Origin: Candidatus Acetothermia bacterium
GTDB taxonomy: Bacteria; Bipolaricaulota; Bipolaricaulia; Bipolaricaulales; Bipolaricaulaceae
DNA: 9,925 nucleotides
NCBI GenBank assembly: GCA_011057175.1
Contig: DSBZ01000092.1
Location: 1 to 9,925, forward strand
Reading direction: 5' to 3'
Under the pieces are notes generated by a model. It made no database searches, was not told the DNA's origin, and saw only the letters and a list, made by a program, of their open reading frames with translations. The position numbers and the translations under genes were made by a program. How positions within the stretch are numbered: position 1 is the stretch's first letter; each line of letters opens with the position of its first letter. Below are positions 1-7,189 of this stretch, piece after piece.

Positions 1-627
1 CTCCCAACCCGCGGTAGCCACCCGCCCCGGGGCCGCGGCGTGGACGCGCGTTCCCTCGGGGATCGCGAGGTCGATCCCTGTGTGAAACGAGGGGACCTGC
101 TGGATAGGATGGATCCGCGGGCCGTAGGCCGAGGAGATCGGCCCGCGGGCCGGCCAGGCGAAGCGGGTTTCCGAGCTCCTGCCGAGCGTCACCGCCGTGG
201 CCTGGGGGACGACCGACGGCGCTGGGACGAGGATCCGCGTCCCGGCGAGGGGCTCCCCGCTCAGATCGTTCGCCACCCGGATCGCCCCCTCCGTCACCCC
301 ATAGCTCGCGGCGATGTCCGCCAGCGACTGACCGGGGCGCACGGCGTGCAGCACCCCTCCCTTCGGCAGGAGGAGTTGCTGCCCCGGCTGGAGGCGCGCG
401 GGATCGACGTCGTTGCTGGCGATGAGGTAGTCGGCGTGGACTCCGGTCCGCTTGGCGATCCCGGACAGGGTATCCCCGGCCCGCACGGTGTACGTGGACC
501 ACGCGCCATCCGCCGCGGCGATCGGAACGACCGGACCCCCGACGGGATCGGAGGCCAGGAACGGGACGAGGAGGAGCGGAAGGAACACGAGGGCGAGGGC
601 TACCACCAGGAACGGGTTCTCACTCAC
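1..627 (-). CDS. LysM-M23 peptidoglycan endopeptidase, C-terminus cut off by window
   Basis: Secreted or membrane-anchored cell-wall hydrolase; the first 209 residues are visible. Residues 6-25 are a hydrophobic segment (signal peptide or anchor), oddly with no basic residue before it. Two LysM peptidoglycan-binding modules follow, at about 44-88 (YTVRAGDTLSGIA, then an LQPGQQLLLP ending) and 92-136 (HAVRPGQSLADIA, then LAGTRILVP). An M23 (lysostaphin/NlpD-type) metallopeptidase domain starts near 156, with SAYGPRIHP and the zinc-binding HxxxD motif as HTGID (H182, D186). The second zinc motif (HxH) should lie in the missing part, perhaps 70-100 residues further on. The GTG start (627-625) is the first possible one, because an in-frame TGA lies two codons upstream. 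GGAG at 641-638 is a plausible ribosome binding site. The start overlaps the rho stop by 8 bases, so the two genes are probably translationally coupled. The family is clear. Whether it is an active hydrolase or an NlpD-like activator cannot be decided from this half. Confidence 0.9.
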   Translation of the reverse strand, partial: MSENPFLVVALALVFLPLLLVPFLASDPVGGPVVPIAAADGAWSTYTVRAGDTLSGIAKRTGVHADYLIASNDVDPARLQPGQQLLLPKGGVLHAVRPGQSLADIAASYGVTEGAIRVANDLSGEPLAGTRILVPAPSVVPQATAVTLGRSSETRFAWPARGPISSAYGPRIHPIQQVPSFHTGIDLAIPEGTRVHAAAPGRVATAGWE

Positions 628-1867
628 TGTTCATCAGCTCCAGGAACTGTTTGTTCGTCCGCGTCTGTTCCATCTTGCCCTTGATGAACTCCAACGCCGC
701 ACCGGGATCCGGCATCTCGATGAGGAGCTTACGGAGGATCCACACCCGGCGAAGGACATCTGGCTTGAGGAGCAGTTCCTCTTTTCTCGTGCCGGATTGG
801 ACGAGGTCGATCGCCGGGAAGATGCGGCGATTGGCGAGATCGCGGTTCAGGACAAGCTCCATGTTCCCGGTTCCCTTGAACTCCTCGAACACCACTTGAT
901 CGAGCCGTGAACCGGTGTCGATGAGGGCGGTGGCGATGATCGTGAGCGACCCTCCCTTCTCGATGTTCCGCGCCGCTCCGAAGAACTCCTTCGGCTTGTA
1001 GAGTGCGGTGGGGTCGATGCCACCGGAGAGGAGCTTCCCGGAAGGGCTGATCGAGAGGTTGTACGCCCGCCCGAGCCGGGTGAGGGAGTCCATGAGGATC
1101 ACGACGTCGTACCCTGACTCAACGAGGCGCTTCCCCTCCGCGGTGGCGAGCTCGGCGATCCGCGTGTGGTGCTGGGGCTCCATGTCGAACGTCGCGGCGA
1201 TGACCTCCGCCTTCTTCACGGAGCGCCGGAAGTCGGTCACCTCCTCCGGCCGCTCGTCCACGAGGAGGATCAAGAGGCGGACGTCGGGGTGGTTCTCCTC
1301 GATCCCCTGGGCGATGTGCTTGAGGAGGGTCGTCTTGCCGGCCTTGGGCGGGGACACGATCAGGCCGCGCTGTCCCTTCCCAATCGGGGAGAAGAGGTCG
1401 ATCATCCGCGTCGAGGGCTCATCCGGGTCGTGCTCGAGGACGAGGTGCTCGTTGGGGTGAAGCGGGGTCAGCTGCTGGAAGTCCAGCCGTTTCCGGGCCC
1501 GCTCGGGATCCATCCCACTGACCTGGTCCACCTTGAGAAGGGCGAAGTACCGCTCGCCCTCCCGCGGATGGCGGACCGGCCCGCGCACGAGGTCCCCATC
1601 CTTGAGCGCGAACCGCTTGATCTGGGACGGGGACACGTACACGTCGTACCGGCTGGGGAGGCAGGACCGGTCGCGGAGGAACCCGTAGCCATCGGGCATG
1701 ATCTCGAGGACCCCTTCCACGGATAGCTCCTGCCGCCCGGCGAGAACGCGCATCACCGCCAACTCGAGCTCGACGGAGGAAAGATCCCCACTGCCGTTGA
1801 CCCCGAGGGTCTGAGCCAGCCCCGCCAGTTTCTCCGAATCCAGCGCGCGGACCTCGCTCATCTCCAT
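620..1867 (-). CDS. rho: Transcription termination factor Rho
   Basis: Hexameric RNA-dependent ATPase that binds C-rich nascent RNA and dissociates RNA polymerase. At 415 residues it is close to E. coli Rho (419). Order of parts: a short N-terminal helical domain (about 5-45); a cold-shock-type RNA-binding domain (about 50-118) with GYGFLRD, DVYVSPSQIKRF and EGERYFALLKV; then the RecA-like motor. Visible motor motifs are Walker A PPKAGKTT (173-180), the catalytic-glutamate segment VDERPEEVTD (203-212), Walker B VVILMD with D260 followed by SLTRLGRAYN, the Q-loop/R-loop region SGKLLSGG through FEEFKGTGNMEL (276-338), and the arginine-finger segment SGTRKEE (R361). All are intact. The start is ATG at 1867, since GAGGTGA sits 6 bases upstream; an ATG two codons later is less well placed. 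The gene follows the glycosyltransferase after 57 bases with no terminator or second promoter seen, so it probably belongs to the transcript that starts near 2580. Confidence 0.98.
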   Translation of the reverse strand: MEMSEVRALDSEKLAGLAQTLGVNGSGDLSSVELELAVMRVLAGRQELSVEGVLEIMPDGYGFLRDRSCLPSRYDVYVSPSQIKRFALKDGDLVRGPVRHPREGERYFALLKVDQVSGMDPERARKRLDFQQLTPLHPNEHLVLEHDPDEPSTRMIDLFSPIGKGQRGLIVSPPKAGKTTLLKHIAQGIEENHPDVRLLILLVDERPEEVTDFRRSVKKAEVIAATFDMEPQHHTRIAELATAEGKRLVESGYDVVILMDSLTRLGRAYNLSISPSGKLLSGGIDPTALYKPKEFFGAARNIEKGGSLTIIATALIDTGSRLDQVVFEEFKGTGNMELVLNRDLANRRIFPAIDLVQSGTRKEELLLKPDVLRRVWILRKLLIEMPDPGAALEFIKGKMEQTRTNKQFLELMNSE

Positions 1868-1880
1868 GGAACATCACCTC
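1868..1880 (-). promoter_or_regulatory. Ribosome binding site of rho
   Basis: The minus strand reads GAGGTGA (1880-1874), then six bases, then ATG. This is the best Shine-Dalgarno match in the window and fixes the rho start at 1867. Most other genes here start inside the end of the preceding gene and have weaker sites, so rho is expected to be initiated independently and efficiently. Confidence 0.75.
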
Positions 1881-1925
1881 TCGATCGGTTCGTACTGCTT
1901 CCGGACGCCAGGGATCCTTTCGCCC

Positions 1926-2561
1926 TCACAGCTTGCGGAAAAACGAACGGGCCACGTCCCAGTACATGGCCATCCGATCCGTGAAACCCAGCCAAAATCC
2001 ACGTTTCTCCTCCTTGCGGACGTGGCTCACCCCGAATAGCTCGACCTTCTTCTTGCGCCATCCTTCCTTCAGCGCCAGACGCGCGAGCGCCGTTTCGATG
2101 CCGAACTCGGTGTCCTCCACCGCACCGCGCGCCCGTTCCCAGTGGGCACGGGACATCACCCGCTGCCCGGACAGGAACGGCGCGATCCGCTGCGAGAGAT
2201 CCGTCCCGAGCCGACCGTTCCGGAACACCCCGATCGCCACGTCCGCGTCCCCAGCCTGGTAGGCCTGGACCAGGTCCGCGACATGGGACGGGGTCAGCCC
2301 CGTGAGGTCGGCATCGAGGAACAGGAGCACATCTCCCCGGGCTGCCTCCACCCCGGCCGCCATCGCCGCCGCCTTGCCACGGTTCTCCGGGAGGCGCACC
2401 ACGCGCACCCGGAACTTCGCCGCCACCTCGGCGGTCGCATCGGTGGACCCATCGTCCACGACGACGACCTCGTCCACGGCAGGGCAAGAGAGGAGGGGTT
2501 GGAGCACAGCCGCGATCCGTTCCGCTTCGTTGAAAGCCGGGATAATGGCCGAGACCTTCAT
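1926..2561 (-). CDS. Family 2 glycosyltransferase (GT-A fold)
   Basis: 211-residue inverting glycosyltransferase that transfers a sugar from an NDP-sugar; the acceptor is unknown. The N-terminus is classical GT2: SAIIPAFNEAERI (4-16), VVVVDDGSTD (32-41), LPENRGKAAAM (57-67), and the DxD metal/nucleotide site as FLDADL (81-86; D83, D85). An LSGQR motif (130-134) followed by DTEFGIE (150-156) is typical of the GT2 subgroup that resembles glucosyl-3-phosphoglycerate synthase and dolichol-phosphate-sugar synthases. No transmembrane segment is obvious. The basic and aromatic C-terminus (about 183-211) could lie on the membrane. The ATG at 2561 is chosen because the family's first strand begins there, AAGG sits 6 bases upstream, and the promoter at 2587-2615 would start RNA near 2580. 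An in-frame GTG at 2699 lies upstream of that promoter inside proS and is rejected. Neighbouring rho and a wall hydrolase suggest an envelope role, but that is inference. Confidence 0.88.
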   Translation of the reverse strand: MKVSAIIPAFNEAERIAAVLQPLLSCPAVDEVVVVDDGSTDATAEVAAKFRVRVVRLPENRGKAAAMAAGVEAARGDVLLFLDADLTGLTPSHVADLVQAYQAGDADVAIGVFRNGRLGTDLSQRIAPFLSGQRVMSRAHWERARGAVEDTEFGIETALARLALKEGWRKKKVELFGVSHVRKEEKRGFWLGFTDRMAMYWDVARSFFRKL

Positions 2562-2586
2562 CGGGTACCTTGACCTGGCAGCGATC

Positions 2587-2615
2587 AGTATAGCGAGGGG
2601 TTGGGAACGTTTCAA
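2587..2615 (-). promoter_or_regulatory. Sigma70-type promoter of the GT2-rho-LysM/M23 unit
   Basis: On the minus strand TTGAAA (2615-2610) and TATACT (2592-2587) are separated by exactly 17 bp, each matching the sigma70 consensus at five of six positions. The predicted RNA start is near 2580, giving a leader of about 20 bases before the glycosyltransferase ATG at 2561. The -35 box overlaps the proS stop codon (TGA at 2614-2612), so the second unit begins where the first ends. No intrinsic terminator separates them, so read-through from proS could add to expression. Confidence 0.75.
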
Positions 2616-4339
2616 CCGCTCGCGGCGCGGAGGAGATCGCCCACGGCGCGTTCGATCGCAGCCAGATCGGCGGAAACGACATCCCGAACGCCATCGCACC
2701 GCCGCTCGAGCTCTACTTGGCCCCGGCGCAGGCTGCGGGGGCCGACCGCGGCGAGCACGGGGATCCCCACGAGTTTGGCGTCGTGGAACTTCTCCCCCGG
2801 GCTCCGCTTCCGGTCATCGAGGAGGACGTCAAGGCCGTGCTGGGCGAGGCGGGCGGCGATCGAGGTGGCGAGCGCGAGGTGCTGATCCCCCTCGGGGTTG
2901 AGGGCCGTCACCAGGACGTGGAACGGGGCCACCGATGCCGGCCACACGATCCCCTCCTCGTCGTGGTGGGCCTCGATCACCGCCGCCAGGAGCCGGCCGA
3001 TCCCGATCCCGTAGCAACCCATGACGAGAGGCCGCGCCTGGCCATCCCGGTCGAGGAACGTCGCCCCGAGCGCCTGGGAGTACTTCGTCCCGAGCTTGAA
3101 GATGTGTCCGAGCTCGATCCCCCGCCGGACGCGGAGAGGAGCCCCGCAGCGGACGCAGGGGTCCCCATCGCGGGCGAGGGCGATGTCGCCGACGAGCGAG
3201 GCCTGAAAGTCGCGGGGGAAGTTCACGTTCCGGAGGTGGAACCCCTCCTTGTTCGCGCCCGCCACGAGGTTGCGGGCCTGCGGGATCGAGTCATCGACCA
3301 CGATCATCGCCCCGCGGGCGGAGATACCGATCGGGGACGCGTATCCCGGCACTGCGCCGATGGCGGCGATCTCCTCCTCCGAAGCGGGGGCGAGCTCCGC
3401 CGTGCCGAGGAGGCGGGCGAGCTTGGCCTCGTTCACCTCGAGGTCGCCGCGGATCACGACGAACACGACCCTGGCCCCGGCCCGGAAGAACACGGCCTTG
3501 GCCGTCTTGCGCGTGGGAACCCCGAGGAACCCCGCCACCGCCTCGATCGTGTAGCAGCCGGGGGTCGCCACCTCCTCCACCGGGCGCAGCCCCTCGTCGG
3601 GGTCTGAGCTCTTGACCGCAACCGCCCCTTCCCGGTTCGCGGCGTACCCGCACCCGGGGCACTGGACGAACGTGTCCTCGCCTTGGTCGCTCATGAGCAT
3701 GAACTCGTGGGATCCCGATCCCCCCATGAGGCCTGGATCGGCCTCCACGGCGACGGTGGCGAGCCCGCACCGGCGGAAGATCCGCTCGTAGGCGCGGTAC
3801 ACCTCGGGGTAGTAACGGTCGAGATCGGATGCGTCCTCGTGGAAGCTGTACCCGTCCTTCATCGTGAATTCGCGGACCCGAACGAGGCCCCCCCGCGCGC
3901 GGGGCTCGTCGCGGAACTTGGTTTGGATTTGATAGAGCATCAGAGGGAGCTGCCGCCAGGACTGGATCTCGCGCCGGGCGAGGTCGGTCACGACCTCCTC
4001 GTGGGTCGGCCCAAGGACCATCTCCCGTCCCGCTCGGTCCGCGAACCGCACGAGCTGGGGGCCGAAGTCCTCCAGCCGCCCCGTCCTCGCCCACAGCTCC
4101 GCCGGGTGGACGATGGGCATGTGGAGCTCGGCGCCGCCGATGGTGTCCATCTCCTCGCGCACGATTGCCTCCACCTTGCGCAACGCGCGCCACCCGAAGG
4201 GCAGGTAGGTGTAGATCCCCGCGGCGAGGGGGCGGATCAACCCGGCCCGCAGCATCAGCTTGTGGCTGGGGAGGTCGGCCTCGGCGGGCTCCTCCTTCCA
4301 GGTGGGGAGGAAATACCGGCTCCAACGGACATAGGGCAT
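2612..4339 (-). CDS. proS: Prolyl-tRNA synthetase, bacterial type with editing insertion
   Basis: Class II aminoacyl-tRNA synthetase that charges tRNA-Pro with proline in the cytoplasm. It has 575 residues (E. coli 572). The N-terminus (WKEEPAEADLPSHKLMLRAG, 14-33, and IYTYLPFGWRALRKVE) matches the family. Motif 1 lies around 66-78; the proline/tRNA segment LGPTHEEV is at 109-116; motif 2 is FRDEPRARGG through REFTMKDGYSF (142-166); motif 3 is GCYGIGIGRL (441-450). Between motifs 2 and 3 sits the INS domain (about 225-405), which in this family hydrolyses Ala-tRNA-Pro; its KTAK segment (278-281) corresponds to the conserved lysine region. Cysteine pairs C228/C231 and C395/C398 flank the INS domain and may form a zinc ribbon. 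The C-terminal anticodon-binding domain starts near 470. The ATG at 4339 begins 13 bases after the helicase stop and has no good Shine-Dalgarno sequence, suggesting translation linked to the gene before. The reading frame stays open 238 codons further upstream, but that part is an out-of-frame reading of the helicase gene. Confidence 0.97.
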   Translation of the reverse strand: MPYVRWSRYFLPTWKEEPAEADLPSHKLMLRAGLIRPLAAGIYTYLPFGWRALRKVEAIVREEMDTIGGAELHMPIVHPAELWARTGRLEDFGPQLVRFADRAGREMVLGPTHEEVVTDLARREIQSWRQLPLMLYQIQTKFRDEPRARGGLVRVREFTMKDGYSFHEDASDLDRYYPEVYRAYERIFRRCGLATVAVEADPGLMGGSGSHEFMLMSDQGEDTFVQCPGCGYAANREGAVAVKSSDPDEGLRPVEEVATPGCYTIEAVAGFLGVPTRKTAKAVFFRAGARVVFVVIRGDLEVNEAKLARLLGTAELAPASEEEIAAIGAVPGYASPIGISARGAMIVVDDSIPQARNLVAGANKEGFHLRNVNFPRDFQASLVGDIALARDGDPCVRCGAPLRVRRGIELGHIFKLGTKYSQALGATFLDRDGQARPLVMGCYGIGIGRLLAAVIEAHHDEEGIVWPASVAPFHVLVTALNPEGDQHLALATSIAARLAQHGLDVLLDDRKRSPGEKFHDAKLVGIPVLAAVGPRSLRRGQVELERRCDGVRDVVSADLAAIERAVGDLLRAASG

Positions 4340-4352
4340 GATGGGCCCAAGG

Positions 4353-6755
4353 TTAGCGGAAGAGGGTTGCCAAGGCAACGGCCAACCGATCAGGATCGTC
4401 GATCGGCTGCGCCGGAACGGGGAGCGCGTGGAGGAATACGTTCCCATACGGCTGGGTGGCGAGGCGTGGATCGGCGAGGAGGAGCGCCCCCCGGTCGGCG
4501 GGGGTGCGCACGAGCCGCCCCACCCCTTGCCGCAGCCGAAGCACCGCCCGCGGCAGGAACAGCTCCTCAAATGGGCTTCCTCCCCGAGCAGCGATCCGCT
4601 CGGACTGGGCCTCGACCAGGGGGGCGGTGGGCACGGGGAACGGCAGGCGCACCACGAGGAGGATCTCCAGCTCCTCGCCCGGAAGGTCGATCCCCTCCCA
4701 GAGCGTGTCCAGCCCGAGGAGGGCCACCGGCGGGGGGTGGTTCCGGAACCGCGCGAGGAGCTGCTCGCGCTCCCCATCCCGGCGCTGGACGAGGTGGGGC
4801 GTCCCCGCGAGGTGGGCCACGGTGGCGTCGAGGAGGCGGCGGGAGGTGAACAGGGCGAGCGCCCGCCGGGGCACCACGTCAAGCACCTGGCGCAGCGTGG
4901 CAGCGACGGCCGCCGGGAACCGCGGGTCGTCGGGGTGGGGGAGGTAGCGGAGGACGAACGCCCCCACGCGCTCGTAGGGGAAGGGTGAGGGCCATGCCCG
5001 GAACGGAGGGGGCGGATCGAGCCCGAGCTCGCGGGCGAGGGCCCTCCCATCATCCCCCATGGAGAGGGTGGCCGAGGTGAGGACCCCCCCCTTCAGGTTC
5101 GGCCACAGGGCCGCGGCGAGGTGGTCGCCGATGTCCACGGGAGACGCCGTCAGCGTGAGGACATGCCCATCCCGCGCGTACCAGAACACGGTTCCCTCCC
5201 CCTCAGGGCGGAGGAGATGCCCCACCAAGGACGCCCCGCGCCGGATCTCGCTCCCCAGGCCGCGGGCCTGGGCGGCGTCCTCGTCCGGGAGATCGCGGGC
5301 GAGGTCCGAAGTCGCGTCGGCGAGGTCGTCGAGCGCCTCGGCGAGGAGCATCCCCGTAGGGAGGAGGGGCGCGACGTCCTCCCTCCCGTAGCGGGCGATC
5401 TCCCGGGGAAGGGCCGCCCCGGCCGCGGCCCAGAACTGGCGGTGGGCGACCGCGGCCCGCTCCCAAAGCTCCGCTACCCGCTCCACATCCGCGCTTTTCC
5501 CCCACGCGGCGAGGAGGCCGGTCGCGCCCCGCCGGAGCTCCCCCAGGAGGCGCGGGATCACCGGCGGGGAGAGGGAAACGCTCAGGGCATCGCGCAGCGC
5601 GGTCGGGAGAGCATGGGCCTCGTCCACGACGAGGAAGCCGTACGGACCGAGGATCGCCCCGCCGCTGGCGAGGTCGGCCCCGAGCAGGGCGTGGTTGACG
5701 ACCACGAGGCGGGCCGTCCGGGCTCGATCTCGGGCCCGCCGCGACGGGCACCGTTCCCAGAACGGGCACGTCCACCCCCCGCAGCGGTAGGGGAGGTCGG
5801 GGAGACTGCGGAGGACCTCCTGGCCGGCGGGGACCGCCCGCAGCCCTGCCAGCTCGTCGAGGTCCCCTGTCGCCGTGCGTGCCGCCCAGACGAGGAGCGG
5901 GATGAGCAGTTCCCGACCGACGAGCTGGTGCCGCACCTCCTCCAGGCGCCTCAGGCAGAGGTAGTTGTCGCGGCCCTTGAGGAGCGCACACGGGAGGTCC
6001 ACCCCCAGCCGCTCGCGGAGAAGCGGGAGATCGCGGCGCCAAAGCTGTTCTTGAAGCGCGCGGGTGCGGGTGGCCACCACGGCCCGCCCCTTCCCCGCCG
6101 CGAGGGACAGGAGGAGCGGGACGAGGTACCCGATCGTCTTCCCCGTGCCCGGGCCGGCCTCGAGGAGGTGGATCTCCCCTCCGCGGTGGGCCTCCGCCAC
6201 GGCGTGGGCGTAGGCAAGCTGCCCCTCCCGCCGCGCGAGGAGGCCAGCGGAGGTCAAGAGCTCGAACGCCGCGTCCACCGTGGGGGGAACAGCGACGATC
6301 CTCCTCCGCCCCCGCGGAGCGGGAGGAGGACCGATCCAACCCAGGTCAGGGAGGAGGTCGGCGAGGAGCGCGCGGGCATCGGGGGGGAGCTCCCCCGCCG
6401 CCGCAAGGAGGCGGAGGAAGAGCAGCCCGGTCGCCTCGGCCCGCCCGACGGCGTCGTCGGTCAAGGGGATCCCGAGGCGGCGCGCGAGGGCGGGGAGCGT
6501 CGCGTCCGGTTCCTTCGGCCACACCGCCCATGCCAGCGGTTGCGTGTCCACCCACCGTGCGGTTCCCAAGCCGGGGACGGCCCGCAGGGAAGCGAGGTCG
6601 TGGACAACGAGGGGGAGGCCCCCGAACCGAGACAGCACATCCTCACGGCCTTCCGCCACAGGAACCGAGATCCGTTCAGCGATCTTCCCGTCGCGAAACC
6701 GGGTCGCGCCCACCGTCTCCCCCGCCACGGCGAGGGCAACGAAATCGAAGCTCAC
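4353..6755 (-). CDS. dinG: DinG/XPD-family DNA helicase with degenerate exonuclease-like N-terminus
   Basis: 800-residue superfamily 2 helicase, expected to unwind DNA 5'-3' (forks, D-loops, R-loops) using ATP. Motor motifs: Walker A EAGPGTGKT (199-207); ATRTRALQEQLW (228-239); four cysteines in the Fe-S positions, C267, C325, C330 and C336, as in XPD and E. coli DinG; VVNHALL (352-358); Walker B DEAH (378-381); LTSATLSMG (559-567); LDTLWEGIDLPG (682-693); and QGVGRLVR (743-750). Residues 1-120 resemble the DnaQ-like exonuclease domain of B. subtilis-type DinG (note LARRLGIPL and AEATGLLFLRLL) but lack its catalytic acids. The GTG start (6755-6753) overlaps the CBS stop by 4 bases (GTGA), has no Shine-Dalgarno sequence, and lies inside a hairpin, so translation probably depends on the gene before. 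The stop is TAA at 4353. The helicase call is firm. Orthology to DinG rather than another XPD-like helicase is likely. Confidence 0.92.
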   Translation of the reverse strand: MSFDFVALAVAGETVGATRFRDGKIAERISVPVAEGREDVLSRFGGLPLVVHDLASLRAVPGLGTARWVDTQPLAWAVWPKEPDATLPALARRLGIPLTDDAVGRAEATGLLFLRLLAAAGELPPDARALLADLLPDLGWIGPPPAPRGRRRIVAVPPTVDAAFELLTSAGLLARREGQLAYAHAVAEAHRGGEIHLLEAGPGTGKTIGYLVPLLLSLAAGKGRAVVATRTRALQEQLWRRDLPLLRERLGVDLPCALLKGRDNYLCLRRLEEVRHQLVGRELLIPLLVWAARTATGDLDELAGLRAVPAGQEVLRSLPDLPYRCGGWTCPFWERCPSRRARDRARTARLVVVNHALLGADLASGGAILGPYGFLVVDEAHALPTALRDALSVSLSPPVIPRLLGELRRGATGLLAAWGKSADVERVAELWERAAVAHRQFWAAAGAALPREIARYGREDVAPLLPTGMLLAEALDDLADATSDLARDLPDEDAAQARGLGSEIRRGASLVGHLLRPEGEGTVFWYARDGHVLTLTASPVDIGDHLAAALWPNLKGGVLTSATLSMGDDGRALARELGLDPPPPFRAWPSPFPYERVGAFVLRYLPHPDDPRFPAAVAATLRQVLDVVPRRALALFTSRRLLDATVAHLAGTPHLVQRRDGEREQLLARFRNHPPPVALLGLDTLWEGIDLPGEELEILLVVRLPFPVPTAPLVEAQSERIAARGGSPFEELFLPRAVLRLRQGVGRLVRTPADRGALLLADPRLATQPYGNVFLHALPVPAQPIDDPDRLAVALATLFR

Positions 6756-7189
6756 CGCCGGAGGCGGTGGAGGAGGTCGATCCTGCGCACCACCCCCACC
6801 AGCCGGTTCTCGTCGTCCAACACCGGGATCTGCTTCAGGCCCTTGCGGATCATGAGGTCGGCGAGGTGGAGGTCGCTGTCGTCGGGGCGGGCGGCGATCA
6901 CCTCACGCACCATGAACTCCGCGATCGGTTTCCTCCCGATCTCGTGGAGCTTGCGGCCCAGCTGGTCGAGGCTGGGGAGGAACGCTGATGACTCAAGCAT
7001 GTCCACGTACCCCGGCAACAGGGCCCGGATCAGGTCGCGCTCCGAGATGATCCCCACCACCCGCCCGTCCTCGTCGACGACCGGCAGCGAGGCGAGGCCG
7101 GACTGATGGAGGAGGTAGATGACGTGGTCCACCGTGGTGTCAAGCTCCACCGAGGTGAGGTCGCGGCGCATGACCTCGTGGGCCTTCAT
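6752..7189 (-). CDS. CBS-domain-pair protein
   Basis: 145-residue soluble protein made of two CBS motifs and little else. CBS1 spans about 5-57 (VMRRDLTSV, then SLPVVDEDGRVVGIISERDL at 34-53) and CBS2 about 91-142 (FMVREVIAARPDDS, then QIPVLDDENRLVGVVRRIDL at 120-139). About 35 residues between them (58-90) form a linker rich in charged and leucine residues. Such pairs form a Bateman module that usually binds AMP, ADP, ATP or SAM and reports energy state to a partner; no catalytic domain is attached. The ATG at 7189 overlaps the kinase stop (ATGA), with a G-rich stretch (AGGGGGG) just upstream as a possible ribosome binding site. Its end overlaps the helicase start. The position right after a sugar kinase makes a role in sensing energy state for that enzyme attractive, but this is only inference from order. 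Confidence 0.9.
   Translation of the reverse strand: MKAHEVMRRDLTSVELDTTVDHVIYLLHQSGLASLPVVDEDGRVVGIISERDLIRALLPGYVDMLESSAFLPSLDQLGRKLHEIGRKPIAEFMVREVIAARPDDSDLHLADLMIRKGLKQIPVLDDENRLVGVVRRIDLLHRLRR
6753..6769 (-). promoter_or_regulatory. Hairpin enclosing the helicase start codon
   Basis: The minus strand reads CACCGCC TCC GGCGGTG: a perfect 7-bp inverted repeat with a 3-base loop. Its last three bases are the GTG start of the helicase gene. It is formed by the last codons of the CBS gene, whose TGA overlaps the start. In the mRNA this should hide the start codon until a ribosome finishing the CBS gene opens the stem. The coupling role is inferred; the repeat itself is directly visible. Confidence 0.55.

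Noticed and set aside
40..684. 214-codon plus-strand frame at the window start
   Set aside because: It is opposite the LysM-M23 gene, whose two LysM modules and HxxxD zinc motif are clear on the minus strand.
4340..5053. 238-codon upstream extension of the proS frame
   Set aside because: It reads the helicase gene out of frame, is Ser/Arg/Pro-rich, and bacterial ProRS homology begins at the ATG at 4339.
6383..6396. 14-bp perfect palindrome (GGGGGAGCTCCCCC) inside the helicase gene
   Set aside because: It encodes an ordinary Gly-Glu-Leu-Pro linker; runs of G and C are common here and there is no second copy or associated site.
5121..7106. 661-codon open frame on the plus strand, plus others of 388-472 codons opposite proS, pfkB and miaB
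   Set aside because: They lie opposite well-supported conserved genes, have low-complexity Arg/Gly/Pro/Glu-rich translations, and are expected shadows in very GC-rich DNA.
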